From contig MCGO01000007.1 in NCBI GenBank assembly GCA_002104985.1, forward strand, positions 496,001-560,000: DNA of 64,000 nt. The letters are read 5' to 3'. The stretch comes from Rhizoclosmatium globosum. Taxonomy: Eukaryota; Chytridiomycota; Chytridiomycetes; Chytridiales; Chytriomycetaceae. The position numbers were made by a program, and so were the translations under genes. This document shows, one piece after another, positions 1 through 9,578 of the stretch (position 1 is the first letter of the stretch; each line of letters opens with the position of its first letter). The notes under the pieces were generated by a model that saw nothing but the letters and a program-made list of their open reading frames with translations, had not been told where the DNA came from and made no database searches.

Positions 1-475
1 AAGAAAGTCATACTAAAGTACAAGAGTGCCAAACCAATAGGGATTTGAGGAAGATGTTACTCTCTCCGTTTTGAAGATAGGCAATGATTGCCCCCATCAC
101 AGCCGGTTGAGTCGTTTGGAACACAACATGCACACAGTCGAGGAACACAGCAAACAAGTACGATACACCCAAGAACCGCCAGATGTCTGGGAATAGCCTC
201 GGCTTTTTATCCGCTGGGCTCCCTGCCTTCAAATACTCTTCGACGTTGGCATTGAAGCGATCCAAGATGTGGGCGACAACATTCGCACGGGATCGCTCTG
301 GGATTAGGGGAAGGTCTTCGTATTGGAGGGGCCGCTTTCCGCCGACCCAGACCATCTTGGAGAGCCACGAGATTGTGACAAATGAGATTGGGTCCGTGGC
401 CTCGCCGACAACGACGGGGGCATTGTACTTTTGCAGCTTGTCTTCGGCGGTGGAGGCCTTGTCTTTCACTGCCAT
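1..475 (-). CDS. ABC transporter, ABCC/MRP-type, N-terminal part (runs off the window)
   Basis: The ATG is at 475 and the gene reads toward position 1, so only the first ~150 residues are present. Residues ~28-60 have the ABCC N-terminal pattern, with a 'P-S-F-..-WLSKMVWVGGKRPL' block followed by 'EDLPLIPERSRA'. In MRP/CFTR-type transporters this block precedes the first membrane domain. A hydrophobic stretch starts near residue 100 (WRFLGVSYLFAVFLDCV), as expected for the first helix. Frame is open to a stop at 8-10, but a GT donor lies just before it (about 50 nt in from the edge), so the exon probably ends there and continues outside the window. Substrate cannot be inferred. The family role is ATP-driven export of conjugates or drugs across plasma or vacuolar membranes. 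Confidence 0.8.
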
Positions 476-1332
476 GGCTGGTTTTCAAGCTAGTTTTGGG
501 AAGTGGATTTCAGGCGGTGGCGGCAAAAATTAAGTGATTGTGGAGATGCACAGGAAACCCACGATTTGAAAACTTGATGCCAAAGCAAGTGATTTGAGTT
601 ATTAGATCTTGTTATCTTTATAATGCAATGCCAAATGAAAGTTTTAATTGAGAATTGAGTAGCATTTCGTGGTAAAACGCCCTTCCTGACGTCAGCCCAA
701 TCTAATACCAGAATTAAATGTGGCAAAGTCACATCTATGATTTAAGTACCACGTCAGCAGCATAAAATTTCCAATGATTGACAGATACTAGCATAAATTT
801 AGTTTACCATAAGGACGGAATACAAGGCGTTACAGTTGGCAGCGCGTCTAGGTACGAGCCTGGTTGTATGAAACTGATTGAGATGTCGTCTTTGTGATCA
901 GCTGTTTTATCCAGAGGGACTCGCGTGTACAAGTGTACCCAATTCATGTAAGGTGCTAAAGTAAAAGCGTAGATCCATCCCTTCTATTCTTTAACTTAGC
1001 TGAATTTTATTGAAGTAAAGGACTCGGAACGAAGAAGTTCTGATAAAGGGAAAAATAATTGGGAGAATTTCAAACTCGATATTTCAAACCGGCTATTGTA
1101 GTCAGAATTTATGTAGCTGCTCTGCATTCTTTTCTGTCAGATCGGGATTAAACTTCCGCACCTCTTTTCTGAACTAACCAAGAAGAAAGAGGGTGACAAA
1201 AGAAAGAGGGTTACAAGAATGACATTCTCCTTTGTTTGAGTTGTTTTTGAAAAAACTAAAACCAACCAGCAAGTCATCAGCAAACCAGCAGCAAACACTT
1301 CACCAACCAACAGCAGCCAAGCAATTCCATCG
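476..1332. other. Intergenic region between divergent genes
   Basis: This stretch of about 860 bp separates the start of the ABC transporter (minus strand) from the start of the nucleoporin (plus strand), so it should hold both promoters. I see no conserved coding frame, tRNA or repeat in it. The short reading frames here have no recognisable protein features. Confidence 0.5.
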
Positions 1333-4300
1333 ATGATAGCAACACTCTTGTACACGCTCCTAGTTGCTGTGCTCGTGGGAGGCGGGATCTCTGCCTTCTT
1401 TGCGTTCAAAGAGCAACAGCGAGTCGAGGCAGCGCGGAAGGAAGAGCGCCGCCGCGGGTTCGTTTTTGGTGTTGTTGATTACGTAGCTGACTAAAAGCTG
1501 GCTGGGCTTAGACCGCGACGGCGACTCAACGCGGACCTTCCTCGGCCGCCACAAACAACTCAAACTCAAACATCGACAACTTCACTTGGAACAAACTCTG
1601 TTGAAAACAGTGGACCAGGCGGCTTTCAGAGCCATGCTGTTTACAGGGACTCGTGTGAGTGGTGGTGGTGGTTTGGATGCGAGAGGGACAAGTACTCACT
1701 CACTCTCTCTCATCAGACATTCCACAGTCAGCTTTTAAACAGTCTGCAATCAACCCAACCTTAAACTACGACTCAAATCAGTCCGCTTTCAACTCAAACG
1801 CGCAGTCTTTCTCTTTCACTCAGCACACCAACCAGCCTCAGTTCACTGCCCAACATCAACAGCCTTCGCAATCATTCCACCAAAATAATATCTCACAACC
1901 GCAGCAGTCATTCCGCCAACAGCATCACCAACAGCACCAACAGGAGTTTTTTGTTTCGCAGTCTGACAACTCAGCCATGACTGGACTTTCACAACCAGAA
2001 TTCGATGAAACGCGGTTCGAACAGCAACGCGAATCAAGAATTCGTCCCGCATCGAGAAACCATGACAACGACCCCTTGATGTCGGCTATTCCGGCTTCGG
2101 CTGGAAAAAAGAGATCTCAACTGGATTCACATTCAGATGGAAACACCAGTGGACCCAGCTCTCACGAATCGGTAAGTAACTCTGCTTGTACCTTGTTTCT
2201 TCAATTCATGATTTTGAATTCAACAGGACATTTCGGAACACCTGAAAAAGATTAGAAAGTCTGTTGTTGGACACAGCAACGTTTCTACTCCAGGCTCAGC
2301 CCGTAAAAAGCGTTCGGCTGCGTCATCCACCGACACATCTCCTGCTCCAATCACAGTTCAAATGTCAGGAACTAAACGAAAGTCGCATGCGTCCTCTCAT
2401 TCTGAAGAAGAGAAGCCTGTCCGTCGTTCATCGTCTTCGTACAAATCATATACTTCAAGTGAAGCATTGCCGGAAGAAGAAGGATGGATTACGCCTGAAG
2501 TCTTTGAGCAAAACAAAAAGAGACGGAGACAGAATGAGGCTGGGGATGCTGTTGTGACGAATGGATCTGCATCAGATGAAGACCGAAAAGGAAAGGAGGA
2601 CAGGGTATGTTCTTCTTATTTGTTGTTTCATCTCAAAATAGTCACTAACATCAACCTAAACAAAGAAGGTCCCTACTCATGTCCCTCCAACTCCTCAACG
2701 CTCTGCCTTCTCCACTTCTCGCGGTCGTGTTCGTCTCAGTGGTGCTTCAACTCCTCTCAAAGAAATGCAACGTCTTCACTCTACAAAAGCACCCACCCCA
2801 CTCTTGCGCAAAACTCTCACGGAAGAAGCCGTAAAGACTTTGGTGTCGCAAAAGTTGGAAAGTGCGGAAGGAAAGCCTGCTACTTCCATCGAACAGTCGT
2901 CAACAAGCCTCTTCAATGCGAGCATTGGAAGTGTCGGTGAAGGAACCCCGCTCTTCAAAAAGTCGGTCAAATTTGCGGATCAGGATGGTGGAAGTTTGGA
3001 GGCGGGTCCGTCTCCTTCTGTTGGCCTAAAGTTTGGAAAAGATGAGGACAAAAAGGATAAGACCAATGAAGAAATCAAGTTCCCTTCGTTTGGATCTACG
3101 GATGCAACGAAATCTGCTACTGGTGACTTGTTTTCCAATCTGGGAAAGAGCATCACTTCAACAGACTCTTCTGCTACTGCTACTACTACAGCAGCTCCAG
3201 CCTTATTTGGATCCCTCACGTCCCCAGCGAAGCCAGCAGACTCGGGATTATTCGCAGGCCTTGGATCCAGCAGCCCCTTCCCAGGATTCGGTGACGCTGC
3301 AGGCGCATCTACCCCCATCAACGCATCCAAAGGAAAGTCAAGATCCCCAAGCAGAAAGAGATCTCCTTCACCCACAAAATCGATTGGTTTTTCTGTGCCG
3401 ACCGCGTCGGATGGAAAGATTCAAGAGTTACCTCCAAGTCCCAAAGTCACTGGAAGCGCATCCACTGGTGTTTCTGCGGGAGGCTTTGGTTTCGGTTCTC
3501 TAGGTGCTAGTGCTGCTACTACCGAGAAAGCAGCAGAGAAGCCTGCTTCTGCTAGCGGTGGGTTCAGCTTTGGTGAAAAGCCTGCTGCCACAGCTGTACC
3601 AGCAGCTACTGGTGGATTTAGCTTTGGGTCTTCTGCTCCTGCAGTTACTAGTGGAACCGAAAAGCCTGCCGGATTGTTTGGTGACAAGCCAGTCACGGCT
3701 CCTGCTCCTGCCACATCTTTCAACTTTGGAGCTCCCGCTGCATCAACTCCTGCTGTTGAAAAGCCTGCTGCTTCTACTGGAGGTTTCAATTTTGGAAGTA
3801 CTGCTACTGAGAAGCCAGCTGCTGCTACCGCTGGTGCCTTCAACTTTGGTGCTCCTGCAGCTCCTGTCGCAGATAAGCCAGCTGCTGCAACTGGGGGTTT
3901 CGGTTTCGGTGCTCCGGCTGCTTCTGACAAACCTGCGGCTCCAGCTTCATCCTCTGGCGGATTCTCTTTTGGAAACTCTGCTGCTCCAGCCGCACCGTCA
4001 TTGAGTTTTGGTGACTCGGCCAAAAAGGTTGATACTCCTGCTGCTACGACTGCTCCCTCTGCCGGTGGATTCGGCTTTGGATCTACTACTTCTGCAGCTC
4101 CTGCAACCGGGTTTGGTGCACCTGCTCCAGCTCTCTCAAAAGATGCTGCCCCGGCTTCGACAGCTCCAACTACTTCTGGCTTTTCGTTTGGTACCTCTGG
4201 AAATACTGCGGCATCTGGAACGACTTCTACGCCAGCGGCAGGTGGATTTTTGTTTGGGGCTACTGCGCCTTCCACAGCAGCAGCTGTACCAGCAACACCA

Positions 4301-5557
4301 TTTGGTAGTTCCGCGACGACAAGTGCAGCACCTGCTGCTGCTGCATCTGGAGGATTCTCGTTTGGTTCTTCTGCGCCATCTACTGCACCTGCTACCGGTG
4401 CGGCGTCCACTACTTTCAACTTTGGATCAAGCTCTGCGTCGACTACAACTGCTCCGGCATTTGGGGCTTCCACGACTCCAGCATTTGGTGCCTCTTCAAC
4501 CTCAACCACTCCTGCTTTTGGAACTGCACCGGCTAGCTCAACAAACACAGGATTTGGTTCACAGCAAGCTAGCTCGACACCTGCTTTTGGAACTCAACCA
4601 GCAACAACTAGTGCTGCACCGGCTTTCGGATCTCAGCCATCTGCTGGCGCAGCTCCTGCCTTTGGGTCTCAAGCTTCCACAGGAGGGTTTGGAGGTTTTG
4701 GCGCGGCAACTTCTACTCCTGCAGCCACTGGATTTGGAAGTCAACCAACTGCTTCGACAGGAGGATTTGGATCAGCTGCTACAGCTTCAACCGGCAGCTT
4801 CGCGTTTGGAGCTCAACTTGCATCCACAACATCAAGTGGATTCGGAACTCAATCAGCAGCTTCCACTTCAGGACAGACACCTTCTTTTACATTTGGCGCA
4901 ACGCCAGCAGCTGGTTCGACTTCAACACCTTCGTTTGGCGCAGGTTTCGGACAAAGTCAACCCGCTTCCACTACGCCCGCATTTGGGGCCACACAAAATG
5001 CCCCTGCTGCTGGATTTGGTGGTTTTGGAGCAACTCCTGCGGCTGCGACAAGCGCACCTGCCTTCGGTGCTTCAACTTCGACACCTGGCTTCGGACAACA
5101 AAATCAACAACAGCAATCAGGTGGATTCGGGTTCGGCAACGCGTCTAGTGCTGCACCGGCGTCAACTGGAGGAACGTTCGCATTTGGAGCTGGAGGTGGT
5201 GGAACAGCACCTGCATTTGGAGCAACCCCAGCCCCTGCGTCCACGCCCTTCCAATTCGGTGCGTCAAGTAGTACCCCAGCCGCAGCTGCACCTGCATTCG
5301 GCCAACAACCAGCCTCAGGAACATCCTTCCAATTCGGTGCATCGTCAGCACCAGCTCAACAACCACAGCAAGGAGGATTCGGGTTTGGAAGTCAACAACC
5401 TGCTGCTGCTGCACCGTTCGCGTTTGGTGCGGGAAGTGCACCTTCTGTGCCACAGGGTGGAGGATTGTTTAACATGGGGTCTACGAGTACGGATAATAAG
5501 ATGGTGAGGAAGCTTGCGCAACCGAAGCGAAGGCCTGCACCGGGATCGAAACGATGA
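1333..5557 (+). CDS. FG-repeat nucleoporin with N-terminal membrane anchor (POM121-like layout)
   Basis: Five exons join in frame: 1333-1457, 1512-1654, 1717-2171, 2227-2604 and 2666-5557, giving about 1330 residues. Residues 1-22 are a hydrophobic helix (MIATLLYTLLVAVLVGGG) followed by a basic stretch (KEERRRGPRRR), i.e. a membrane anchor with a basic segment next to it. Residues ~100-360 are Gln/Asn/Ser-rich with several basic clusters that could be nuclear localisation signals. From roughly residue 440 the chain is dominated by GFxFG, FxFG and PAFG repeats separated by Ala/Thr/Ser/Pro, typical of the permeability barrier of the nuclear pore. The tail is strongly basic (KRRPAPGSKR). Anchor + NLS + FG is the POM121 layout, but orthology to POM121 or to yeast Nup1 is not shown. 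The long open frames on the other strand and in the other forward frames are repeat shadows. Confidence 0.85.
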
Positions 5558-5789
5558 ATGGATGTGTGTTGTGTGGAATATTTAATGTGTTTTTTTTTGG
5601 TTAGACTATGTATGCGTGTGTTTGTGGTTTGTTGAATGTGGGTGGGTATTGGTTGGGTTGTGGGATTTGAGGGGGTTGTTTTATTATGCAGAGGAATGAG
5701 GAATAAATATAACGTGAATTATGACGTGATTTGTATGTTATTTCAGCTATTCGCAAAGCAATACACCGCAGGATAATAAATGTCAATGA

Positions 5790-6482
5790 TCAAATCTCCC
5801 CTTCTTCCTTTTCAACAACCTCGTCCACAACCTGTTCTACATCACTCGGATCAAATAAACGATCAATATCATCACATTGCAATCTTCCATGTTTGTTACT
5901 TCCACACCTCACACACACATGTCTTCTTGGACACCGTTTCGCGCGACACCATTTCTTATCCCTCTGAAAAAACAAACAATACCTTCTTGCATCGTGTGTC
6001 AGATCTGGGCATGCATTTAACGCGTGTAAAGGTGAGAAACAGAGCAGGCACGCGTGAGTGAATTCACAGGTTGATGGACTTTTGACGCGACAGGTTGAGT
6101 TTTGGAACATGAAGCAGGGAACAGTTCTTGAGGTGGGCGGAGTTGCGGGAGTGGGTGGAGTGAGGAGAGGAGCGTGCAGAGGAAGGAGTCGTTCATGGAT
6201 TTCTATGTTGCTAGGAATCTGCACATTGGATTCGTGCGGTGTTACAAGAGATTGCATTCGTGCTCGTTGACTAATGAGATTGAATCCGTTTGACTCTTGT
6301 AGATTTGAACGTGCGTGATTTGCGGTGAGAGGTAAAGATGTGACGAAAGTGTGGTTTCTGAGGTGATGTTCAGCCTCTTCCTCCTCACGCAACCGCTTTA
6401 CTTTCTGTGTTAGATCATGGACGCTTTGCTCGAGAAAGACTAGACGCTCAAAGAGCTGTGTGGCGGCGATAGGAATTTCCAT
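5790..6482 (-). CDS. Double CCCH/CCHC zinc-module protein (local family, member 1)
   Basis: Single exon, 230 residues, ATG at 6482. The N-terminus (residues ~8-40) is a short coiled coil containing the family signature R-L-x2-L-E-x2-V. The middle is unstructured and rich in Ser, Pro and Thr. The C-terminal ~90 residues hold two copies of a compact Cys/His module: C-x3-F-x5-C..C-x-F-x-H-x-C-x2-C..H..C, then WC-x4-C-x3-H-x-C-x2-C-x4-HG-x4-C. Each copy looks like a CCCH finger merged with a CCHC knuckle. It has four relatives in this window. Function is unknown; RNA or DNA binding is a guess from the metal-binding pattern. The tail is acidic. Confidence 0.75.
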   Translation of the reverse strand: MEIPIAATQLFERLVFLEQSVHDLTQKVKRLREEEEAEHHLRNHTFVTSLPLTANHARSNLQESNGFNLISQRARMQSLVTPHESNVQIPSNIEIHERLLPLHAPLLTPPTPATPPTSRTVPCFMFQNSTCRVKSPSTCEFTHACLLCFSPLHALNACPDLTHDARRYCLFFQRDKKWCRAKRCPRRHVCVRCGSNKHGRLQCDDIDRLFDPSDVEQVVDEVVEKEEGEI

Positions 6483-6556
6483 GAAACGTGGAAATACTGT
6501 AGAAAAAGCAAATATTTTTTGTAATCTTTGATTCCTTATAGCATCTCATTCATCTC

Positions 6557-7297
6557 TCATTGACGCGATTGTTTGCTTCCCTTCCTACTCTTTCTTGCAC
6601 TTCCAGTCTCTGGCTCAACTCTGATTGTACCTTCATTCACGCCACGACACACCATAGACCCATGTCTATCACTTCCGCACCGCAAACACTTGTGAATTCG
6701 ATCACAATTCAAAACCTTGCACCAATCCGTAATCTTTTGAAAAGAGTAACAATACGTTGTCCGCATTTTCGGCTCTTCAATCCACGTGCAATCTTCAAGG
6801 GAGTGATTATTGGCTGCATTGCTTGTATAACAACGTAAACAGGCGTGTAGGAAAGTACAGTTTTGGGTGTGACAGTTGTTGTGTTGAAACTTGAAGCAGA
6901 TTTCGGTTGGACGCGAGAACCTTTTATGAGGTGACGGTGACTGTGATCTTTGACGTTTCTGAGGAGTGATTGGAGGTAGAGGTGGGGATTTGGTTGGAAG
7001 GGATGCTTTGTGATCCAAGGATTGTGGGAACTCTTTGGAAACCAGCAAAGAAGGATCAGAGTTACCGGATACTTGAGTTGGAGACTGAATAAGAACCCTG
7101 GATGGATGCATTTGAACGCCCAAGTCTTTCTTTGAATCTGGTGGCGCAGAATAGATCAGATCCAGTTCCTCGGCCTTCATTCGCGCAGTCTCGTTCCGAA
7201 GACCAACGACTTTGGCTTCAAGCAAAAGTATACGATGATGGATTTGACTCCATGGCGATTCGGGCGGAGTTGAGGACGGGTTTGCGTGGGAAAGCAT
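6557..7297 (-). CDS. Double CCCH/CCHC zinc-module protein (local family, member 2)
   Basis: Same strand as member 1, lying 74 bp upstream of it. The first ATG is at 7297; the open frame extends upstream only from a TTG, so 7297 is preferred and gives about 246 residues. Order of parts: coiled-coil segment containing R-I-L-L-L-E-x2-V, then a Ser/Pro-rich linker with several SP/TP sites and a basic KRFSRP patch, then two Cys/His modules (CFKFQHNNC..C-x-F-L-H-x-C-x2-C..H-x2-E-x-C, and DWC-x4-C-x3-H-K-C-x2-C-x4-HG). The C-terminus is basic (RKSRKGSKQSRQ). It ends up in tandem with member 1, which suggests local duplication, although outside the modules the two diverge strongly. Confidence 0.72.
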   Translation of the reverse strand: MLSHANPSSTPPESPWSQIHHRILLLEAKVVGLRNETARMKAEELDLIYSAPPDSKKDLGVQMHPSRVLIQSPTQVSGNSDPSLLVSKEFPQSLDHKASLPTKSPPLPPITPQKRQRSQSPSPHKRFSRPTEICFKFQHNNCHTQNCTFLHACLRCYTSNAANNHSLEDCTWIEEPKMRTTYCYSFQKITDWCKVLNCDRIHKCLRCGSDRHGSMVCRGVNEGTIRVEPETGSARKSRKGSKQSRQ

Positions 7298-7402
7298 TTG
7301 GAAACAGTTTTTCAAAATAATCCCAGATTGAGATTGAGAGAATACTTCACGGATATTATTCAAGTTTCTTACACTTCTTGTCTCTGTTGTCCCTTTCAAG
7401 TT

Positions 7403-7945
7403 TCAACGAATCAAGAATGCGGACTCAACCAACGATACACCCTCCAGTCCAGCCCACTTTGCATTAAACTTTTCAATCAATTCTACAGCAGTAGCTCCTT
7501 CTCTTGGATTGTCCCGGGTGGAATGCGCATCTTTCACAACAACAACATCCCTGATCCCAATCTTCACAGCACCCTCCGTGGTTGAATTCACACAATAGTC
7601 CGTCTGAGCACCAACTAAAACAACTCTCTTAACGCCCTTGATCCACTCAACCAACTCTGGATTACTGAATGAATCACCCTCCCACTTCTGAAACACTGGC
7701 TCAGACTCCGCCAATCGACCCAGCTGTGGCTCAATCTCCCAAAGTGGATTGTTCGGCTTATAGGCGCCTTCTGATTCGTTGTGTTGGATGAATGCGATGC
7801 GATGGTTGTGTTTGCGTGCCCACGTCAGCAACTGTAACGTGTTGCTGAGGACTTGTGGGGCGTTGTGGATTGGCGCTCCTTCTTCGACTGTTTCTTTGAA
7901 CATGACTACTTGGAGGTCGATGACGAGGAGGGCTGTGTCGGACAT
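7403..7945 (-). CDS. Isochorismatase-family cysteine hydrolase
   Basis: Single exon, 180 residues, normal family length. The catalytic triad is visible: Asp10 in LLVIDLQ, Lys87 in VFQKWEGDSF, and Cys118 in VGAQTDYCVNSTTEG; the VGAQTDYCV stretch also carries the cis-peptide motif of the fold. Members of this superfamily hydrolyse amides such as nicotinamide or isochorismate; the substrate here cannot be read from sequence, though the size and motif resemble the YcaC/nicotinamidase-like single-domain group. The start codon lies only 3 bp inside the left end of the serine-recombinase element (7949), so whatever promoter and leader it uses now lies within or beyond that insertion. Confidence 0.85.
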   Translation of the reverse strand: MSDTALLVIDLQVVMFKETVEEGAPIHNAPQVLSNTLQLLTWARKHNHRIAFIQHNESEGAYKPNNPLWEIEPQLGRLAESEPVFQKWEGDSFSNPELVEWIKGVKRVVLVGAQTDYCVNSTTEGAVKIGIRDVVVVKDAHSTRDNPREGATAVELIEKFNAKWAGLEGVSLVESAFLIR

Positions 7946-7948
7946 TTG

Positions 7949-7996
7949 TTACAGCTGTTTGCAAAACTAATGAGCCACCCCCAACTTTTGAAGGTG
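7949..7996 (+). repeat. Left terminal inverted repeat, 48 bp
   Basis: Exact reverse complement of 9454-9501. It begins TTACAGCTGTTTGC and ends in ..CTTTTGAAGGTG. A second inverted pair of 15 bp (AAAAGTGATGCAATT) follows one base further in, at 7998-8012. Its partner lies at 9394-9408. Confidence 0.95.
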
Positions 7997-8026
7997 GAAA
8001 AGTGATGCAATTAGATTTTTTGGGAA

Positions 8027-8065
8027 TCGGTGAGGTGAAATCACCGAAAAACGCTCGGTGAGGTG
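8027..8065 (+). repeat. Small direct and inverted repeats next to the left end
   Basis: The 11-mer TCGGTGAGGTG occurs at 8027-8037 and again at 8055-8065. TCACCGA at 8041-8047 is the inverse of the first seven bases, so a 7-bp hairpin is also possible. Clustered short repeats beside a recombinase gene could be binding sites for the protein, but this is inference. Confidence 0.5.
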
Positions 8066-8222
8066 GACGTTCTGGCGCCAATAGAGCCCTACAGAAGCGC
8101 AAAATAATGAGCTAGAAATCAGATTATAATTTAGAAAGATAGTTCGGAGAAAATACGAAGAATCGGACTCAGGACTAAACCTGACCAAACCACTTGTACA
8201 ACTTCAATGCATAAATCCCCGC

Positions 8223-9434
8223 TTATTTACTCGTCTTGATTTTGGTGAATGAATCGATACTCTCGATTTTGGAACGTAGTGAATCAACCGATCGATCCAA
8301 CAGACCCTGAAACTCTTTTCGAAGCACTGATTGCTTAATAAAGCTCTTAATATTGTGCGAGAAGTTGCGAATTTGTTGTGGTCGAGTTTCTATGTTCGTG
8401 ATCAGAACAGCAACGAAACAGCAAAGGAAGAAAGAGATACCTGGTTCCAATGACCGTGTTCGTTTATAAATGTTCTTTTTCACTGCATAATCGTATATGG
8501 CAGCCGGTTTTGGAACAGTTTGTTCAACCAAATAGTGTTCTTGACAAACATCAATAGCCCACAGCGCCTGGTCCATTTCCTCCTGACACGCCACCACTTT
8601 GACAGATGACTTCAATGCTCCGCGACGGTATAGTTCGCTAATATCATGACTTGTGAGTCTTGCGCCCTCAGCATTGTTACCAACAAACTTCCAACCAAAG
8701 GCAGAGACCTTGGAAACAACTTTATCATCCTGCTTACGGCTCAAAGCGCTTGCACGAGATCTTGTTTGCGAAATCTGACGTTCGAACTGAACTGCTACCG
8801 CCTGATTCAGAAATGGTATCCAACGAGCTTGCTGTGGAAATCATGGGTATTTAGGCACGACAATATTAACATCAAAATAATACCGCGATTTCAACGGGAA
8901 TAGATGGTCCAAAGAGCCTGGTCCCATGGTTGATAGCTTCCAAGAAATGCTTTCCTTTACAGACGAGGTCGTCCACCAATACTACAGTATGCAATGCGTT
9001 TCGTGAGAGTCGACACAAAGTATGAACTACTAAGCCATCAACGGAGTCGTCGTTCTCCACAGTTTCGATAGCTTGTTTTAATCCGGTACGGTCTTTGTTG
9101 GTTCCAGAAGCAATGTCACTGAAATTCACGTCATGATATTCAAAGCCAGCTTCCTCCAAACGTTCTTTTATCATTTTAACTTGCTGTGATATGGAGCTTC
9201 CGAGAGAGGTCGGGGCCGTTTGGGCCGACTGGCGCGTGTAAATAACAAAACGCAACTTCTTCGTCGTTTTTGATGGAGGATTGTCAAGCCCGGTCTTGGA
9301 TAAGGAAGCGAAAACTGATTTTATGCCGTGTATCACACACTGCCAAAGCAGCAGGATGTCACGTGCACTAAAAGCCTGCTATCTTTTACACAGAATTGCA
9401 TCACTTTTGCATTGGGAGATGAGGCTTTATTCAT
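8223..9434 (-). CDS. Serine recombinase (resolvase/invertase catalytic domain), spliced
   Basis: Four exons join in frame: 9434-9390, 9339-8884, 8831-8441 and 8389-8223, giving 352 residues; the introns are 50-52 nt with GT..AG ends. Residues ~44-155 are a serine-recombinase catalytic domain: nucleophile Ser53 in YTRQS, SSISQQ at 63-68, DIASGTNKDRTGL at ~90-102, and CRLSRN with Arg125 and Arg128. Next comes a long helix (VAVQFERQISQTRSRAS) like helix E of this family. The ~150-residue C-terminal part is charged, presumably DNA-binding and dimerising, and I cannot assign it. The catalytic domain comes first, as in resolvases, not after a MerR-type domain as in IS607. A short upstream frame starts inside the right repeat (ATG at 9480). 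Introns show it is adapted to a nuclear genome. Confidence 0.85.
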
Positions 9435-9453
9435 CTGTTTTGCATCATAATTG

Positions 9454-9501
9454 CACCTTCAAAAGTTGGGGGTGGCTCATTAGTTTTGCAAACAGCTGTA
9501 A
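9454..9501 (-). repeat. Right terminal inverted repeat, 48 bp
   Basis: Exact reverse complement of 7949-7996. On the minus strand it is upstream of the recombinase ATG (9434), so it should supply the 5' leader of that gene. It contains an ATG (9480) opening an 11-codon upstream frame. Confidence 0.95.
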
Positions 9502-9530
9502 TAAATATTATGGGTGATATTATCACTGAT

Positions 9531-9553
9531 TTCATTCATTCATTCATTCATTC
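9531..9553. repeat. (TTCA)n microsatellite
   Basis: About six tandem copies of TTCA lie just outside the right end of the recombinase element and 26 bp from the stop of the ankyrin gene. Confidence 0.8.
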
Positions 9554-9578
9554 AGCAAGTGCAGCAATAAGGCTAAAC

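Larger units (their letters stand above)
7949..9501. mobile_element. 1.55-kb inverted-repeat element encoding a serine recombinase
   Basis: The ends at 7949-7996 and 9454-9501 are perfect 48-bp inverted repeats starting TTACAGCTGTTTGC. Between them lies one intact spliced gene on the minus strand with a serine-recombinase catalytic domain. I found no DDE/D transposase, TnpB/Fanzor or tyrosine-recombinase frame inside. If the outer TA is counted as a target duplication, the element is CAGCTG..CAGCTG flanked by TA, a Tc1/mariner-like end structure; the next flanking bases differ (left TTTG, right TAAAT), so a longer target duplication is not seen. Perfect identity of the ends and an intact gene suggest a young insertion. 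It lies between the isochorismatase start and the ankyrin gene 3' end. How it moves is unknown. Confidence 0.85.

Noticed and set aside
3421..4548. Long open frame (375 codons) on the minus strand inside the nucleoporin gene
   Set aside because: It mirrors the FG-repeat exon; its composition (Ala/Pro/Val repeats) is what the repeat gives on the other strand.
4008..5507. Long open frame (499 codons) in another plus-strand frame of the same exon
   Set aside because: It is a frame shadow of the same repeats, rich in Leu/Gln/Arg, with no known features.
7967..8188. Small minus-strand frame near the left end of the recombinase element
   Set aside because: It reads through the inverted repeat and has no recognisable features; the recombinase exons account for coding in the element.
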